From Gammaproteobacteria bacterium (lineage in GTDB: Bacteria; Pseudomonadota; Gammaproteobacteria; Pseudomonadales; Pseudohongiellaceae): DNA of 64,000 nucleotides. This document shows, piece by piece, positions 28,840 to 39,532 of this stretch. Position numbers and translations under genes: made by a program. The first letter of the stretch is position 1. The number at the start of each line of letters is the position of its first letter. The notes under the pieces were generated by a model, which was not told the origin of the DNA, searched no databases, and saw nothing but the letters and a program-made list of their open reading frames with translations. The stretch spans positions 1 to 64,000 of the forward strand of contig JAQWZF010000023.1 in assembly GCA_029253585.1 (NCBI GenBank), written 5' to 3'.

Positions 28840-30081
28840 ATGAATCAATCCCCGCAAGCCGACTACGACGTAATCATCCTCGGTGCTGGGGCTGCCGGTT
28901 TATTCTGCGCATCAACGGCAGCTAAGCGTGGCCGGCGCGTGCTGGTCCTAGAAAAAGCCAACAAGATTGGCAAGAAAATTCTGATGTCCGGCGGGGGTCG
29001 CTGCAATTTCACCAACCAGTTTGTCGAAGCGGATAATTTTATTTCCGACAATCCGCATTTTTGCAAATCAGCATTGAGCACTTACACCCAATGGGATTTC
29101 ATTGATCTGGTTGAGCGGCACCATATCGAATACGAAGAGCGTAAACACGGGCAACTGTTCTGCGTGCATTCTGCTAAAGATATCGTAGCCATGCTGAAGA
29201 CGGAATGTGAACTATCAGGCGTGGAAATAAAAACCCATTGTGAAGTCAACAACGTGGCCAGTTCAGATTCTGATGCACACGGCAATAGCTATCGGTTAGA
29301 AATAGCACAGGGCGGGAGTGAGCCAAGAGCAACACTCACGATCAGCTGCCATTCTCTGGTGATTGCCAGCGGCGCATTGTCGGTTCCCACACTGGGCGGC
29401 AGCGGTATCGGATACGAGATTGCTAAACAGTTTAAGCTTGAGGTAACCGAACTGCGCAGTGGATTAGTTCCCTTTATGTTCTCCGATTTTATGAAACCAC
29501 TGTGCGAGCGCCTGTCTGGCTCTTCACTTGAAGTCGAGATTCGCTGCAACGAGCGAGCCTTTATCGAACAGCTACTGTTTACACATCGTGGCATCAGCGG
29601 ACCGGCAGTACTTCAGATATCCAACTACTGGCGTGAGGGCAATGAAATCGAGGTAGATCTGCTGCCTGCCTTCGATGCAAGTGAATGGCTATTGCAAGCC
29701 AAGCGAGACAAGATAAAAACCCAACTTAAAACCTTTATCAGCCAGAAAATCGTAAAGTCACTGACCGTCGAATTGCAGAGTTTGTGGTGGCCGCAGATGG
29801 CAGAAACACCCCTACTTGAATTCTCTGGCAAACAACTGCGATCCGTTGGAGAGAAGATTAACTGCTGGCAGCTAAAGCCGTCTGGAACAGAAGGCTATCG
29901 AACCGCCGAGGTTACTCTGGGCGGGGTAGACACAAACGGCATTAGCTCCAAGACCATGGAGGCAAAGAATCAAAACGGTCTGTATTTTATCGGCGAGGTA
30001 CTGGACGTCAGCGGCCATCTTGGCGGTTTCAATTTCCAGTGGGCCTGGTCTTCTGCCTATGTTGCAGCTCAGGTTGTATAG
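28840..30081 (+). CDS. YhiN/HI0933-family flavoprotein (NAD(P)/FAD-dependent oxidoreductase)
   Basis: DYDVIILGAGAAGLFCASTAAKRGRRVLVLEK, GKKILMSGGGRCNFTN, GGVDTNGISSKTMEAK, GFNFQWAWSSAYVAAQ. Confidence 0.95.
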   Translation: MNQSPQADYDVIILGAGAAGLFCASTAAKRGRRVLVLEKANKIGKKILMSGGGRCNFTNQFVEADNFISDNPHFCKSALSTYTQWDFIDLVERHHIEYEERKHGQLFCVHSAKDIVAMLKTECELSGVEIKTHCEVNNVASSDSDAHGNSYRLEIAQGGSEPRATLTISCHSLVIASGALSVPTLGGSGIGYEIAKQFKLEVTELRSGLVPFMFSDFMKPLCERLSGSSLEVEIRCNERAFIEQLLFTHRGISGPAVLQISNYWREGNEIEVDLLPAFDASEWLLQAKRDKIKTQLKTFISQKIVKSLTVELQSLWWPQMAETPLLEFSGKQLRSVGEKINCWQLKPSGTEGYRTAEVTLGGVDTNGISSKTMEAKNQNGLYFIGEVLDVSGHLGGFNFQWAWSSAYVAAQVV

Positions 30082-30294
30082 ACTCCAGCTATCTGGGTAG
30101 CAGACCCCACATCAAATCTGCTGAGACTAACCGCGTCTATAACTAGAAATCTCTTGCGCTTGCACTTGCACCCACCCTTCTCAATCGCGATAAGGAGATA
30201 GACGGATAGACCAAGCACCCTATTTATCTCTTCCGAGAACTCGGCGTGGGAGGTTAATAGTACGTCCCTATTTGTTCGACCATGGCTAATAGAA

Positions 30295-30903
30295 ATGATC
30301 ATCCTCGGAGTTGGTAATGCCTCCAACGGGATATCTGCTCGCATTGTCACGGCAAAAGATATTTTTTACACCGGCGACCCCATGGCGATCAGCTTGAAAT
30401 TTAATCGTGGAGCAGGTTTGGTCAGCGGCGGCGAGGTTGATGCCTACGTGGTGATCTTCGCTCCAGTACAGGAGAGTTCTGACGCTAACACCGACTCCGA
30501 TGAGAACACTAGCGACACCACCGGCGACATTACTACCACAGATACTCAGTCTGCGCTGGAAGCATTGAGCGACACCGTGGTTCTCCTTGTTAGTGATCAA
30601 GCCAATAGCAAAGAGCAGAAACTCTTCGAGATCGAGAATGTTGACGTTAGCACTCTGCCTGCTGGCACCTATTAGCTAGGCCTCATCCTGACCAACCCCG
30701 GGGGAGATCCACTCAACATTAACGACTGGTTCAGAGGTTTGTTAGGACTGATCGATATAGTGGGGCTGACTATCAGCGATGAAGCCTTGTCTATAGATGC
30801 AGACGGTGACGGAGAAGTCGATAATGATCTCGACGACGATGGTTTTTCAGATGATGTTGATGATGACTCGAGCACATCAACTGACAAAAGCGGCAGCACT
30901 TAA
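30295..30903 (+). pseudogene. Surface-type protein with Ca-binding DxDGDG-type tail, interrupted by in-frame TAG
   Basis: Codons 1-126, TAG at 30673-30675, then 75 more in-frame codons (LGLILTNPGGDPLNINDWFRG...DADGDGEVDNDLDDDGFSDDVDDD) to TAA at 30901. Confidence 0.7.
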
Positions 30904-30916
30904 GATATTAACCATG

Positions 30917-30953
30917 CTAGAGGCAGGCCATGATGATCGTGGCCTGTCTCTAG
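30917..30953. terminator. Hairpin, 14-bp stem (one G-U), 9-nt loop
   Basis: ctagaggcaggcca-tgatgatcg-tggcctgtctctag between convergent coding regions. Confidence 0.55.
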
Positions 30954-31015
30954 AGATCACTCTCTCACTCACTCTTCAAGCAAACAGTCTAATGGTTATA
31001 ATTCTTCCAAGCTGA

Positions 31016-33316
31016 TCAGAACGTGCCGCGAATTTTGATAGCCAAAACCGGGCCGGCGTCGGAACAAGAATCTTCGATCTCATCGATAACGCCACTGGCG
31101 ATAGTGCCATTGGTATAACGCGTACGAATGCGGCAGCGGTCACGTGAATCTCTTGTTTCAAAGCGATAGACCAAACCACCCCAGGCTTGCACTTCGATCC
31201 AGGTGGAGATAGAGCCAACCTTTGGATATTCCTCAATCTTGTCTACATCATACACAAGGAAGTCATTGTAGAACTCACGGCGATAATTAAACCCCCAGTT
31301 CATATTGTTGCGAGAGGGTATATCATGACGAAAACCAAAACTGTAACGACTGGCACCGCCGCGAATAGAACGTTCGCGTTCAACTTTCATAAATGGATCG
31401 GTAAGACTGGATTCCTCCAGATTAAGACCCGCCGTAAAAAGCATGTTTGGCTGATTAATTATCGAAAGGCGGATGCTGCTATTTAGATTAATACCATACT
31501 GCTCACCAGTGCCGATGTTGCCGCGAGCGCCAAGCACTTGCGTAGCCGTAGACACGTCGACGTTGTCGATCAGGTCATCGAAATCGTTGTAGAAGAAGTT
31601 ACCACTAAGCACACCCGCATCATTAGGCAAACGGTATTCGAGGTTGGCTAGATAACGCCAAGACTGTGTTTGACGCAGATCGGCATTGCCTTCGAAAGCG
31701 TTCTGCTCATCATCGGATCCATCGATACTGGCAGTAAAATCGGAGAAGCTTAGCTGGGCGACGTCTTTCTCAACGGTTGCTCGAAACTGAATAGCGGGGG
31801 TGATATCAAAACGGTAGTCGACCTTGGGCCGGAAGAAGGTAAAGCTTCTCGATTTGTCGACATCGCCGGATTGGATGATTTCGCTGTCTTCAAACAAAAG
31901 CGTAGTTTCCAGGCTCATGCGATCATTCATCTGCCAGTTGTGAATGGCAAAGTATTCATAACGCAATTCTTCTACCGTGCCATTGGCATCGGTAATGGGC
32001 GACAAGCCGCCGAAGCGAGGGCCGCCTTGAACAGCATCTGCAGCCGTCCTTAACAGGCCAAGTTGCAACGAGGTATCTAGTATTGTCTGTGCGCGCTCAA
32101 CACCCGCCTCCAATGACTGCGTTTCGGTAAGATCAAACACATACGACGAGCGCAGGATACGTTCTTGCGTCTTGGCATAGTTCGCCAGAAATAGATCCTT
32201 AGTGATAACACTGCCGTCAATCTGCAGGCGGTCACGCACTGTATCGTTCTCGGCTTCGTTTACGATGAACAGCGTACGCCAGCGACTGCCATCTGCAAAA
32301 ACATGCATATAGTCGCCACCAATCTCCCAAGAACCATCCTCAGTGGGGGTCTGATCACGCTCCACCCTGACAGTAGCTGGGTCGACGCGAAAGTTGGTGA
32401 TGGTCCGGTCAGCATAGGCGTCGAAATCATTGTTGGTCAGCTGTAAGTTAAGATTGGCGATATTGCGCTCGTCAAACTCATAACCCAGATTTGCCGCGAA
32501 GGACGTCGGCCACGCGTCTGAACCCTGGTCGCGGTCGATAGTCTCATTGAGACTGCCATCCACGTTGAAGCTTTCCTCGAAGCCATCTCGAAATTCCCAG
32601 CGCGGCTCTAACTCGGCACTCAAGAAATAGGTGAAGCCACCGTTTTGGCCAGTGATCGCGAATTTACCGCCTGGCTGGTATTTGCCATCGTGGTAGTTGT
32701 CCAAATTAACCTCATAGGCATAGGAGGTGCTGGACTCGGCCTCTAACAGGACGATATTGATTACCTGGGTTCCACCGCGCACATCCAGATCGCCGGAGGT
32801 ACCGCGGATAATCTCGATATATTGAACATCGGTTGCCGGAATGCGAGAAAGCTGCTGATTACCCTCATTGCCCTTACCCGCTATGCGGCGTCCATTGATC
32901 AGCACCTGATCGCCTCCGGCTCCCAGTCCGCGGCGGTTGCCGTCAGACCCGCCAGCACCTCCACCCCCGCCTCGAGCAAGGTTGATGCCCGGTATGCGAA
33001 CCAACATATCGTTAACCGAATAGGGCTGGTATTGCTCGAAGAATCTTGCGGGATAAGTAACCGTCGCGTTTTCGTCAGTTGTAGGCTGATCCTGCGCCAC
33101 GGCCAATTGAATGTGACTAGCCAGCAGCAGACTGCTAACACACGCCACTAGAGAGAATTTACGCAGCAAAAAGAGCACTTTATTCAATTTCGGACTCCAT
33201 TTTTCAATTCTGTCGAACCCCGGGCCCGCAGCCTCCTGACTCGCACCGGATAGGCAGGTCAGAGAAGCAGAACAGGGCAAAAAATCTGCGCGTAGTATGA
33301 GGCGAAGAGCAAGCAA
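31016..33316 (-). CDS. TonB-dependent outer-membrane receptor
   Basis: Plug domain YSVNDMLVRIPGINLARGGGGGAGGSDGNRRGLGAGGDQVLINGRRIAGKG...VQYIEIIRGTSGDLDVRGGTQVINIVL; C-terminal F; true start probably nearer LNKVLFLLRKF. Confidence 0.92.
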   Translation of the reverse strand: MLALRLILRADFLPCSASLTCLSGASQEAAGPGFDRIEKWSPKLNKVLFLLRKFSLVACVSSLLLASHIQLAVAQDQPTTDENATVTYPARFFEQYQPYSVNDMLVRIPGINLARGGGGGAGGSDGNRRGLGAGGDQVLINGRRIAGKGNEGNQQLSRIPATDVQYIEIIRGTSGDLDVRGGTQVINIVLLEAESSTSYAYEVNLDNYHDGKYQPGGKFAITGQNGGFTYFLSAELEPRWEFRDGFEESFNVDGSLNETIDRDQGSDAWPTSFAANLGYEFDERNIANLNLQLTNNDFDAYADRTITNFRVDPATVRVERDQTPTEDGSWEIGGDYMHVFADGSRWRTLFIVNEAENDTVRDRLQIDGSVITKDLFLANYAKTQERILRSSYVFDLTETQSLEAGVERAQTILDTSLQLGLLRTAADAVQGGPRFGGLSPITDANGTVEELRYEYFAIHNWQMNDRMSLETTLLFEDSEIIQSGDVDKSRSFTFFRPKVDYRFDITPAIQFRATVEKDVAQLSFSDFTASIDGSDDEQNAFEGNADLRQTQSWRYLANLEYRLPNDAGVLSGNFFYNDFDDLIDNVDVSTATQVLGARGNIGTGEQYGINLNSSIRLSIINQPNMLFTAGLNLEESSLTDPFMKVERERSIRGGASRYSFGFRHDIPSRNNMNWGFNYRREFYNDFLVYDVDKIEEYPKVGSISTWIEVQAWGGLVYRFETRDSRDRCRIRTRYTNGTIASGVIDEIEDSCSDAGPVLAIKIRGTF

Positions 33317-33558
33317 GACAAAGGCCGAAAGGGGTTTAATTTATAACATTTTGTAATAGAAAAATGACTTATGAAATTAAGGCTAGACGGCAGGACGCGG
33401 AAATATAGAGCAGAATCTTGCTGAAACAAGCCGCAAATGGGCCAAATCAAATGGAAATTCACTCGACCTAATCCCAACAAATCCCTATAGTAGCGCTCCT
33501 CAATGCAAGCCTGCTAAAAATCGCTTTTCATTCATTTTTACCCTTTAGGACGTCCTTT

Positions 33559-35172
33559 GTGATCTCTACTGCAAACATCACTATGCAATTTGGTGCCAAA
33601 CCCCTATTTGAAAATATTTCGGTCAAATTTGGTGACGGCAATCGTTATGGATTAATCGGCGCCAATGGCTGCGGCAAGTCCACCTTCATGAAAATCCTGG
33701 AGGGCAGCCTAACTCCCACATCAGGCAATGTGTCCCTAACGCCTAACGAGCGACTGGGAACCTTGAGCCAGAACCAATTCGCCTTCGAAGAATTCAATGT
33801 AATCGATACGGTCATCATGGGGCATGCAGAACTGTGGGAGATCAAGGAGGAACGGGATCGTATCTATTCTATGCCGGAAATGTCTGAAGAAGACGGCATG
33901 AAGGTAGCCGAGCTAGAGATTCAGTTTGCCGAACTAGACGGCTACAGCGCCGAAAGCCGCGCCGGTGAATTGCTGATGGGCGCGGGTATCGCACAAGAAT
34001 TACATCTAGGCCCCATGAGCGAAGTTGCCCCGGGCTGGAAGCTAAGAGTGCTACTGGCGCAAGCCTTGTTCTCAGACCCCGACATTCTGCTGCTCGATGA
34101 ACCTACCAACAATCTGGACATCAATGCTATTCGTTGGCTAGAGGGCGTATTGGCGGATCGTAAATGCACGATGATAATCATCTCTCACGATAGACACTTC
34201 CTGAACTCTGTATGCACGCATATGGCCGACATCGACTTCGGTGAGTTACGCCTGTATCCAGGAAACTACGATGATTTCATGATCGCCTCTACCCAGGCCA
34301 GAGAACGGCTACAGTCGCTCAACGCTAAAAAATCAGCTCAGATCAGCGAACTTAAACACTTCGTGAGTCGTTTCTCTGCTAACGCATCAAAGGCCAAACA
34401 GGCTACTTCGCGAGCTAAGCAGATAGAGAAAATTGAACTGGAAGACATCAAGCCTTCTAGCCGAGTGAGCCCCTATATTCGATTCAAGCAGGATAAGAAG
34501 CTGCATCGTCAGGCTCTTACCCTCGAAGACTTAGGGCATGGATTCGAAGATGAGCCCCTCTTCGAAGGCGGCAATATGATAATGGAAGCAGGAACTCGCC
34601 TGGCAGTCATCGGTGAAAACGGCGTGGGGAAAACTACCTTTCTACGCTGTCTGCTAAATGAGCTCTCGGTAAATCATGGAACCGTGCAATGGGCCGAGGC
34701 CGCCACTCTTGGATACTGTCCTCAGGACAGCAACAAGGATTTCGACAGCGAGCAGAACCTATTCGACTGGATGAGCCAGTGGCGCAAACCAAGCCATGGC
34801 GATCAGATCGTGCGCGCCACTCTAGGCAGGCTCTTGTTCTCCTCGGAAGATTTCGAGAAATCAGTGAAGGTCTGTTCCGGAGGCGAGAAGAATAGGCTGC
34901 TCTTCGGCAAGCTGATGATGATGGACCCGAATGTGCTGATCATGGACGAACCCACCAACCACCTGGACATGGAATCCATCGAGGCCTTGAACCTGGCCCT
35001 GACTCACTATGAGGGGACACTGATTTTTGTGAGTCACGACCGAGAATTCGTTTCCTCACTGGCTACCCGAGTCATCGAGATTCGAGATCACAAGTTGATA
35101 GATTTTCAGGGCGACTACGAAGAATTTCTAGCGAGCCAGCAAGAAGCGGCCAATATCGCGAATATCAGATAG
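33559..35172 (+). CDS. ybiT: ABC-F family ATPase, YbiT-like
   Basis: Near-colinear with E. coli YbiT as remembered: [41 protein letters not shown]; two ABC domains; GTG start. Confidence 0.93.
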   Translation: MISTANITMQFGAKPLFENISVKFGDGNRYGLIGANGCGKSTFMKILEGSLTPTSGNVSLTPNERLGTLSQNQFAFEEFNVIDTVIMGHAELWEIKEERDRIYSMPEMSEEDGMKVAELEIQFAELDGYSAESRAGELLMGAGIAQELHLGPMSEVAPGWKLRVLLAQALFSDPDILLLDEPTNNLDINAIRWLEGVLADRKCTMIIISHDRHFLNSVCTHMADIDFGELRLYPGNYDDFMIASTQARERLQSLNAKKSAQISELKHFVSRFSANASKAKQATSRAKQIEKIELEDIKPSSRVSPYIRFKQDKKLHRQALTLEDLGHGFEDEPLFEGGNMIMEAGTRLAVIGENGVGKTTFLRCLLNELSVNHGTVQWAEAATLGYCPQDSNKDFDSEQNLFDWMSQWRKPSHGDQIVRATLGRLLFSSEDFEKSVKVCSGGEKNRLLFGKLMMMDPNVLIMDEPTNHLDMESIEALNLALTHYEGTLIFVSHDREFVSSLATRVIEIRDHKLIDFQGDYEEFLASQQEAANIANIR

Positions 35173-35180
35173 AAAAATTA

Positions 35181-35222
35181 AAGGGGTCGGAGGGATTAAA
35201 ATTAAATCCCTCCGACCCCTTT
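35181..35222. repeat. Palindromic repeat family copy 2; overlaps putP stop codon
   Basis: aaggggtcggagggattaaaattaaatccctccgaccccttt. Confidence 0.95.
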
Positions 35223-36713
35223 ATCTCGAATCATTAGTGCGGAAATATGCTGGTGCCTCTCGCTGATTGCATTACTCGGAGCAGCATCAAACTTGGAAAC
35301 AAGAATTGCAGCGGTAGTCGCTACAATAAAGCCGGGGACTATCTCGTAGATGACAGCAGATAAGGCCTCGCCACCAATGGTAAAAGGGCTGTAGATCCAA
35401 AACAGTACCGTCGCAGCGCCGCAGAGCATAGAAACCAGAGCACCATTTCGTGTCAATCCCACCCAGAACAGGCTGAGCAAAATTACCGGCCCAAATGCAG
35501 CACCAAAGCCTGCCCAGGCATTGCTAACAAGATCTAGAATCGAACTATTACTATCGCGGGCAAGAATTGTAGCCACTACCGCAACAGCGAGAACAGAACC
35601 CCGGCCAACGGCCACTAGCTCAGATTGCGTCGCGCTTTTCCGCAAAAAATTCTTATAGAAGTCTTCGGTGAGAGAACTCGAAGACACCAAAAGCTGCGAC
35701 GAGATTGTGCTCATAATAGCGGCAAGAATCGCCGCTAGCAGAAATCCGGAAATATAGGGATTAAATAGCAACTGTGATAACAGAATAAAGACAGTTTCAG
35801 CGTCGTCCAAAACGGAAACGCTCTGGCTGACATAGAGAAATCCCAACAGCCCGGTCAACACAGCTCCAATGACCGCGGTCACCATCCAGGTCATACCGAT
35901 TCGACGCGCCGTCTTCATCTCAGTCAAAGATCGAATTGCCATGAAGCGAACGATTATATGGGGTTGACCAAAGTAACCAAGCCCCCAGGATAGACTACTA
36001 ACAAGCCCCAGAACTGTTATCCCGGAAAACCATGACAGGTAATCTGGGTTCAATTCTGTCAACGTTTGCACCGATGCGCCTAGATTGCCTAACTCTTGCC
36101 AAGTGACAATCGGCACTAAGATTAGAGCGACAAACATGATGCAGCCTTGCACGAAATCGGTCAGGCTGACGGCGAGAAAACCACCAAACATGGTATAGGC
36201 AACAACGACACCTGCTGTGATCACAAGGCCGATCTGATAGTTGAGCCCAAAAGAAGCTTCAAATAGTTTGCCGCCAGCGACTATGCCCGCCGACGTATAG
36301 AGCGTGAAAAAAATGACGATGACCAGAGAGGAAAAAACTCTCAGTGCACGGGAGTCATCATGAAAACGCTTCTCAAAATAGTCAGGAATAGTAATCGCAT
36401 CATCGGCCTCTTCGGTATAGACACGAAGTCGAGGAGCCACCAAAAGATAGTTACAGTAAGCGCCTATTACAAGACCAACGGCGATCCAGGCAGCTCCAAG
36501 CCCAGACAGATAGATGGCTCCCGGCAAGCCCATCAACATCCAGCCGCTCATATCCGATGCGCCGGCAGACAAAGCAACCACTGCCGGGTGCAGCTTGCGC
36601 CCACCAATCATGTACTCAGAAACATTGGAAGTAGACTTAAAGTAACCATACACACCGATTGCTATCATCAGCAAGAAATAGGCAAGCAAAGAAACTATTG
36701 TCGGTGTATTCAT
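35202..36713 (-). CDS. putP: Sodium/proline symporter (SSS family)
   Basis: 13-TM; KSTSNVSEYMIGGRKLHPAVVALSAGASDMSGWMLMGLPGAIYLSGL; SSQLLVSSSSLTEDFYK. Confidence 0.93.
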   Translation of the reverse strand: MNTPTIVSLLAYFLLMIAIGVYGYFKSTSNVSEYMIGGRKLHPAVVALSAGASDMSGWMLMGLPGAIYLSGLGAAWIAVGLVIGAYCNYLLVAPRLRVYTEEADDAITIPDYFEKRFHDDSRALRVFSSLVIVIFFTLYTSAGIVAGGKLFEASFGLNYQIGLVITAGVVVAYTMFGGFLAVSLTDFVQGCIMFVALILVPIVTWQELGNLGASVQTLTELNPDYLSWFSGITVLGLVSSLSWGLGYFGQPHIIVRFMAIRSLTEMKTARRIGMTWMVTAVIGAVLTGLLGFLYVSQSVSVLDDAETVFILLSQLLFNPYISGFLLAAILAAIMSTISSQLLVSSSSLTEDFYKNFLRKSATQSELVAVGRGSVLAVAVVATILARDSNSSILDLVSNAWAGFGAAFGPVILLSLFWVGLTRNGALVSMLCGAATVLFWIYSPFTIGGEALSAVIYEIVPGFIVATTAAILVSKFDAAPSNAISERHQHISALMIRDKGVGGI

Positions 36714-36738
36714 TAACTCATTCTTCCTTTCTTATAAT

Positions 36739-36750
36739 CGAAGCGCTTCG
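36739..36750. promoter_or_regulatory. 12-bp perfect palindrome cgaagcgcttcg upstream of putP
   Basis: Perfect dyad with central CG about 25 bp upstream of the putP start; LacI-family-like half-sites. Confidence 0.3.
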
Positions 36751-37029
36751 CTTTCGTGACCTTATACATCGATTGACGCTGGTCACTCAACTATATTAAC
36801 TCAATGACTCGCGCCAAAGCAGCTTCGAGCTGAGCTAAAACACACATTGCCTTCTGGCCTGTTAGCTGCGCAATCTAGCTTACTATCAACTGCACACGTC
36901 TACAGGCAGTCTCTTCTTTTCTCTTATCTGTTTCTCAGCTTACTCGCGATAATTAAAGCCTGTAGACATTAATGAAGATAGATTCTATGCTGACTCAATC
37001 CCCCGGCTCCCAAAAATTGTAGCTATTCA

Positions 37030-37353
37030 ATGACTAGAATCCTGACCCTACTATCCATGAGCCTCTTGCTGTTTGGTTGTCAAACAAGCGTGCCTGCCGA
37101 GTCTGGGATGGTGAATTGGTATATTTCAAACGGGACATCAAACAGAATGAGTCTGGACCTGTATGACAAGGTTTGCCAAAAAAGTCACTATCGCATACGC
37201 ATAGCCGCCTCTACGGAAACGCCTATTTCAACCTGTGCGAACAGTGATGGCCAGGCTGAGGTAAGGTTCAGACGAACAGGCGGCATTAGCGTCAGCCAAA
37301 ATCCCTTGCGCAACGAAGTCGTAAACGCTAACGACTATCTTTTCGTTCAATAG
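37030..37353 (+). CDS. Small putative lipoprotein
   Basis: 107 aa with lipobox (LLLFGC). Confidence 0.6.
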   Translation: MTRILTLLSMSLLLFGCQTSVPAESGMVNWYISNGTSNRMSLDLYDKVCQKSHYRIRIAASTETPISTCANSDGQAEVRFRRTGGISVSQNPLRNEVVNANDYLFVQ

Positions 37354-37409
37354 TTATCCGATCTAGCCTCTCTATACGCCACTTCGCAACCTAGAGTCAG
37401 GATCAAATT

Positions 37410-38783
37410 CTAGCGCTTTTCAAAGATTACTTTTCTCGGCTTCATAAACGCCCAGCCCAGTAGCAGAAATGCTGCAAACAAGAATAGGAAGTACACCGGA
37501 AAACCGCGCAAGGCATCGATAAAAATGCCATCGCGTAGCACTTCCTCCGAGTACGCGCCTTCCGCTTGAGCCCGCAGAAAAACCACATAGCTAGTATATA
37601 AAAAGCTGGCAAACCCCAATCCCAAATTAAGGGCTAGGCCCTTGAAGCTTAATACGGTCGCCCGATGCGCAGAGTCGACTTCCTTATTGATATAGTAGCT
37701 CGATTGAAACTGCACCATACCCATCATCGCAAAGGCACCAATAGCGAAGAGCACGCCATAATAGGGAATAGCGAAGCAGAGCCCAACTAATCCCGTGATC
37801 AAGATCGAAGACAGCGTAAAAAAGTTAAACATCGGCGAATGGTTTCCAACCAAGTAGCGTGAAAACCTTGCATTGACCATACCCACCAGGGACATGCCTG
37901 CTCCAATGAAGCCAAACCAGCTAACCGGAATATCTATGAGCCGGTAATATTCACTGGCGAGCACCGCGAACTGCCTGCCCACACTATCCAAAGCCAATGC
38001 AGCCAAAATAACGAACAACACGAACCGATGGTTGAACGTCCATCTTCCGGCGGCGAGGATCTGTCTGAATGGATCTAGCAATGAGGTTCCTACTGATTCG
38101 TGCTCATCCAAAGCGCTTTCGCTTTGCGCATCGATATCATGAAAACCCAGGGTAGTGATCAACAAGATTATCGATGTGAACAAGGTGAGAATTACCGGCA
38201 ACCTGATGATCATATCTCCCGACAAGCCCCAGTCTGGATTCAACCAAGCCAAAAACCCATTAACTAGATTCGGTTCATAGACAAACGCACCAAGAATCAT
38301 TGTTATAAAAAACCCAACCGAAACTACCTGCGTTGTTCGCTCAAGAACCTTAGACCAATCCCCCTCTCTACCCAGAGCACTCAGCGAGTCATAGGCCAAC
38401 GCCTCGTCCGCCCCGCTAGCTGCCGCCTCTGACAAGCCAGAGCAAACTCTGTTGCCCAGAAAAAGGAGAAAGAGTAGCGAGGAGGCACCGATGGGAGCGA
38501 ACACTATCAGGCTCATCTCGATAACCATAAGAGCTGCAGCGAAAACTACTAAACGTTTTCTTCCGACGATATCTGCCATCGCGCCCGAAGGAACCTCGGC
38601 GAGGACTATTGTCAACGCCCACACAATATTAAGTATGGCAAATTGCTCTAGGGTGAGGCCGTAATCGAGAAATAGAACGGTAAAGACAGGATAGTAGAAG
38701 CGTGCCGAATAGAGTAGCCGAAAGACAATGAACCTACGCACATTGGCCTCTAGATGCTCAGTCCTTAGATTCGATAGGGCCAT
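37410..38783 (-). CDS. MFS transporter
   Basis: 12-TM pattern; LTIVLAEVPSGAMADIVGRKRLVVFAA. Confidence 0.9.
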   Translation of the reverse strand: MALSNLRTEHLEANVRRFIVFRLLYSARFYYPVFTVLFLDYGLTLEQFAILNIVWALTIVLAEVPSGAMADIVGRKRLVVFAAALMVIEMSLIVFAPIGASSLLFLLFLGNRVCSGLSEAAASGADEALAYDSLSALGREGDWSKVLERTTQVVSVGFFITMILGAFVYEPNLVNGFLAWLNPDWGLSGDMIIRLPVILTLFTSIILLITTLGFHDIDAQSESALDEHESVGTSLLDPFRQILAAGRWTFNHRFVLFVILAALALDSVGRQFAVLASEYYRLIDIPVSWFGFIGAGMSLVGMVNARFSRYLVGNHSPMFNFFTLSSILITGLVGLCFAIPYYGVLFAIGAFAMMGMVQFQSSYYINKEVDSAHRATVLSFKGLALNLGLGFASFLYTSYVVFLRAQAEGAYSEEVLRDGIFIDALRGFPVYFLFLFAAFLLLGWAFMKPRKVIFEKR

Positions 38784-38866
38784 TTTCTAGTTTCGTTATT
38801 CAGTGGTGTGTTGCATTGCCGGAGTTTCACAACTATTAAATCATTAACTGGATTCAAGTATAGAAT

Positions 38867-38903
38867 AAAAAAGCCTCGACTCTTTACGAATCGAGGCTTT
38901 TTT
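38867..38903. terminator. Intrinsic terminator
   Basis: aaaaaagcctcga-ctctttacgaa-tcgaggctttttt. Confidence 0.88.
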
Positions 38904-38916
38904 AGTTCTGTGTAGA

Positions 38917-39303
38917 CTATAAGTCGAACAACTCGGTAAGTTTGGCCTTATCGTCTGCACTCGCCATGTGATTGAAGTTTCCGATTACGCCCGCCAAGGC
39001 TCTGGCACGATCCGGAGCCTGATCATTAGCGGCCAGTGTTGCCATCGCCGCTTTGCCTTCCGCATTGGCCGCATGGGCAATATTCGTCACGGCAGTAGCC
39101 ATCGCTCGAACTGCACCAGCAAGACTATCGTCGGCCGCGATAGCCATCAACTTGGCTTTGTCCGCATCAGAAGCAAAATGGTTCATGGAAGCTACAATTC
39201 CGGCTATTTCAGTAGCGGAAGAGACATTGTCGGCCATGGAAAACTGGGAAAAAGCGCCCAGCAGGATAACCCCTATTATTTTTCTTATGAGAGTTGATTT
39301 CAT
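38917..39303 (-). CDS. Small secreted Ala-rich helical-repeat protein
   Basis: Signal peptide; about 34-aa internal repeat (NHFASDADKAKL / AHAANAEGKAAM / NHMASADDKAKL). Confidence 0.7.
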   Translation of the reverse strand: MKSTLIRKIIGVILLGAFSQFSMADNVSSATEIAGIVASMNHFASDADKAKLMAIAADDSLAGAVRAMATAVTNIAHAANAEGKAAMATLAANDQAPDRARALAGVIGNFNHMASADDKAKLTELFDL

Positions 39304-39532
39304 CGTAGATACCTTTTGAATCGATCAGAAAATTAGTATTGCCCTAGGAGTATAGTCCGATGCACGCGAAAGGCAATGCCTTAGGGCCTTCTTCCTAGGC
39401 TAAGGCGGGGTTAGAACGTCGACTTTTTGTTGCCCTCAATAGGATTCGCACCAACCGACGATGTCGAAAAAAGAGACGCGCTGCCGCAAATCACTTACTA
39501 TTCGAGCCTATTGACGCTTTGGAGGCTCGCTG

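Noticed and set aside
12926-38903. Shared gcctcg...cgaggc terminator stems as a repeat family
   Set aside because: Only the short GC stem is shared between the two terminators; loops and flanks differ, consistent with ordinary convergent terminators.
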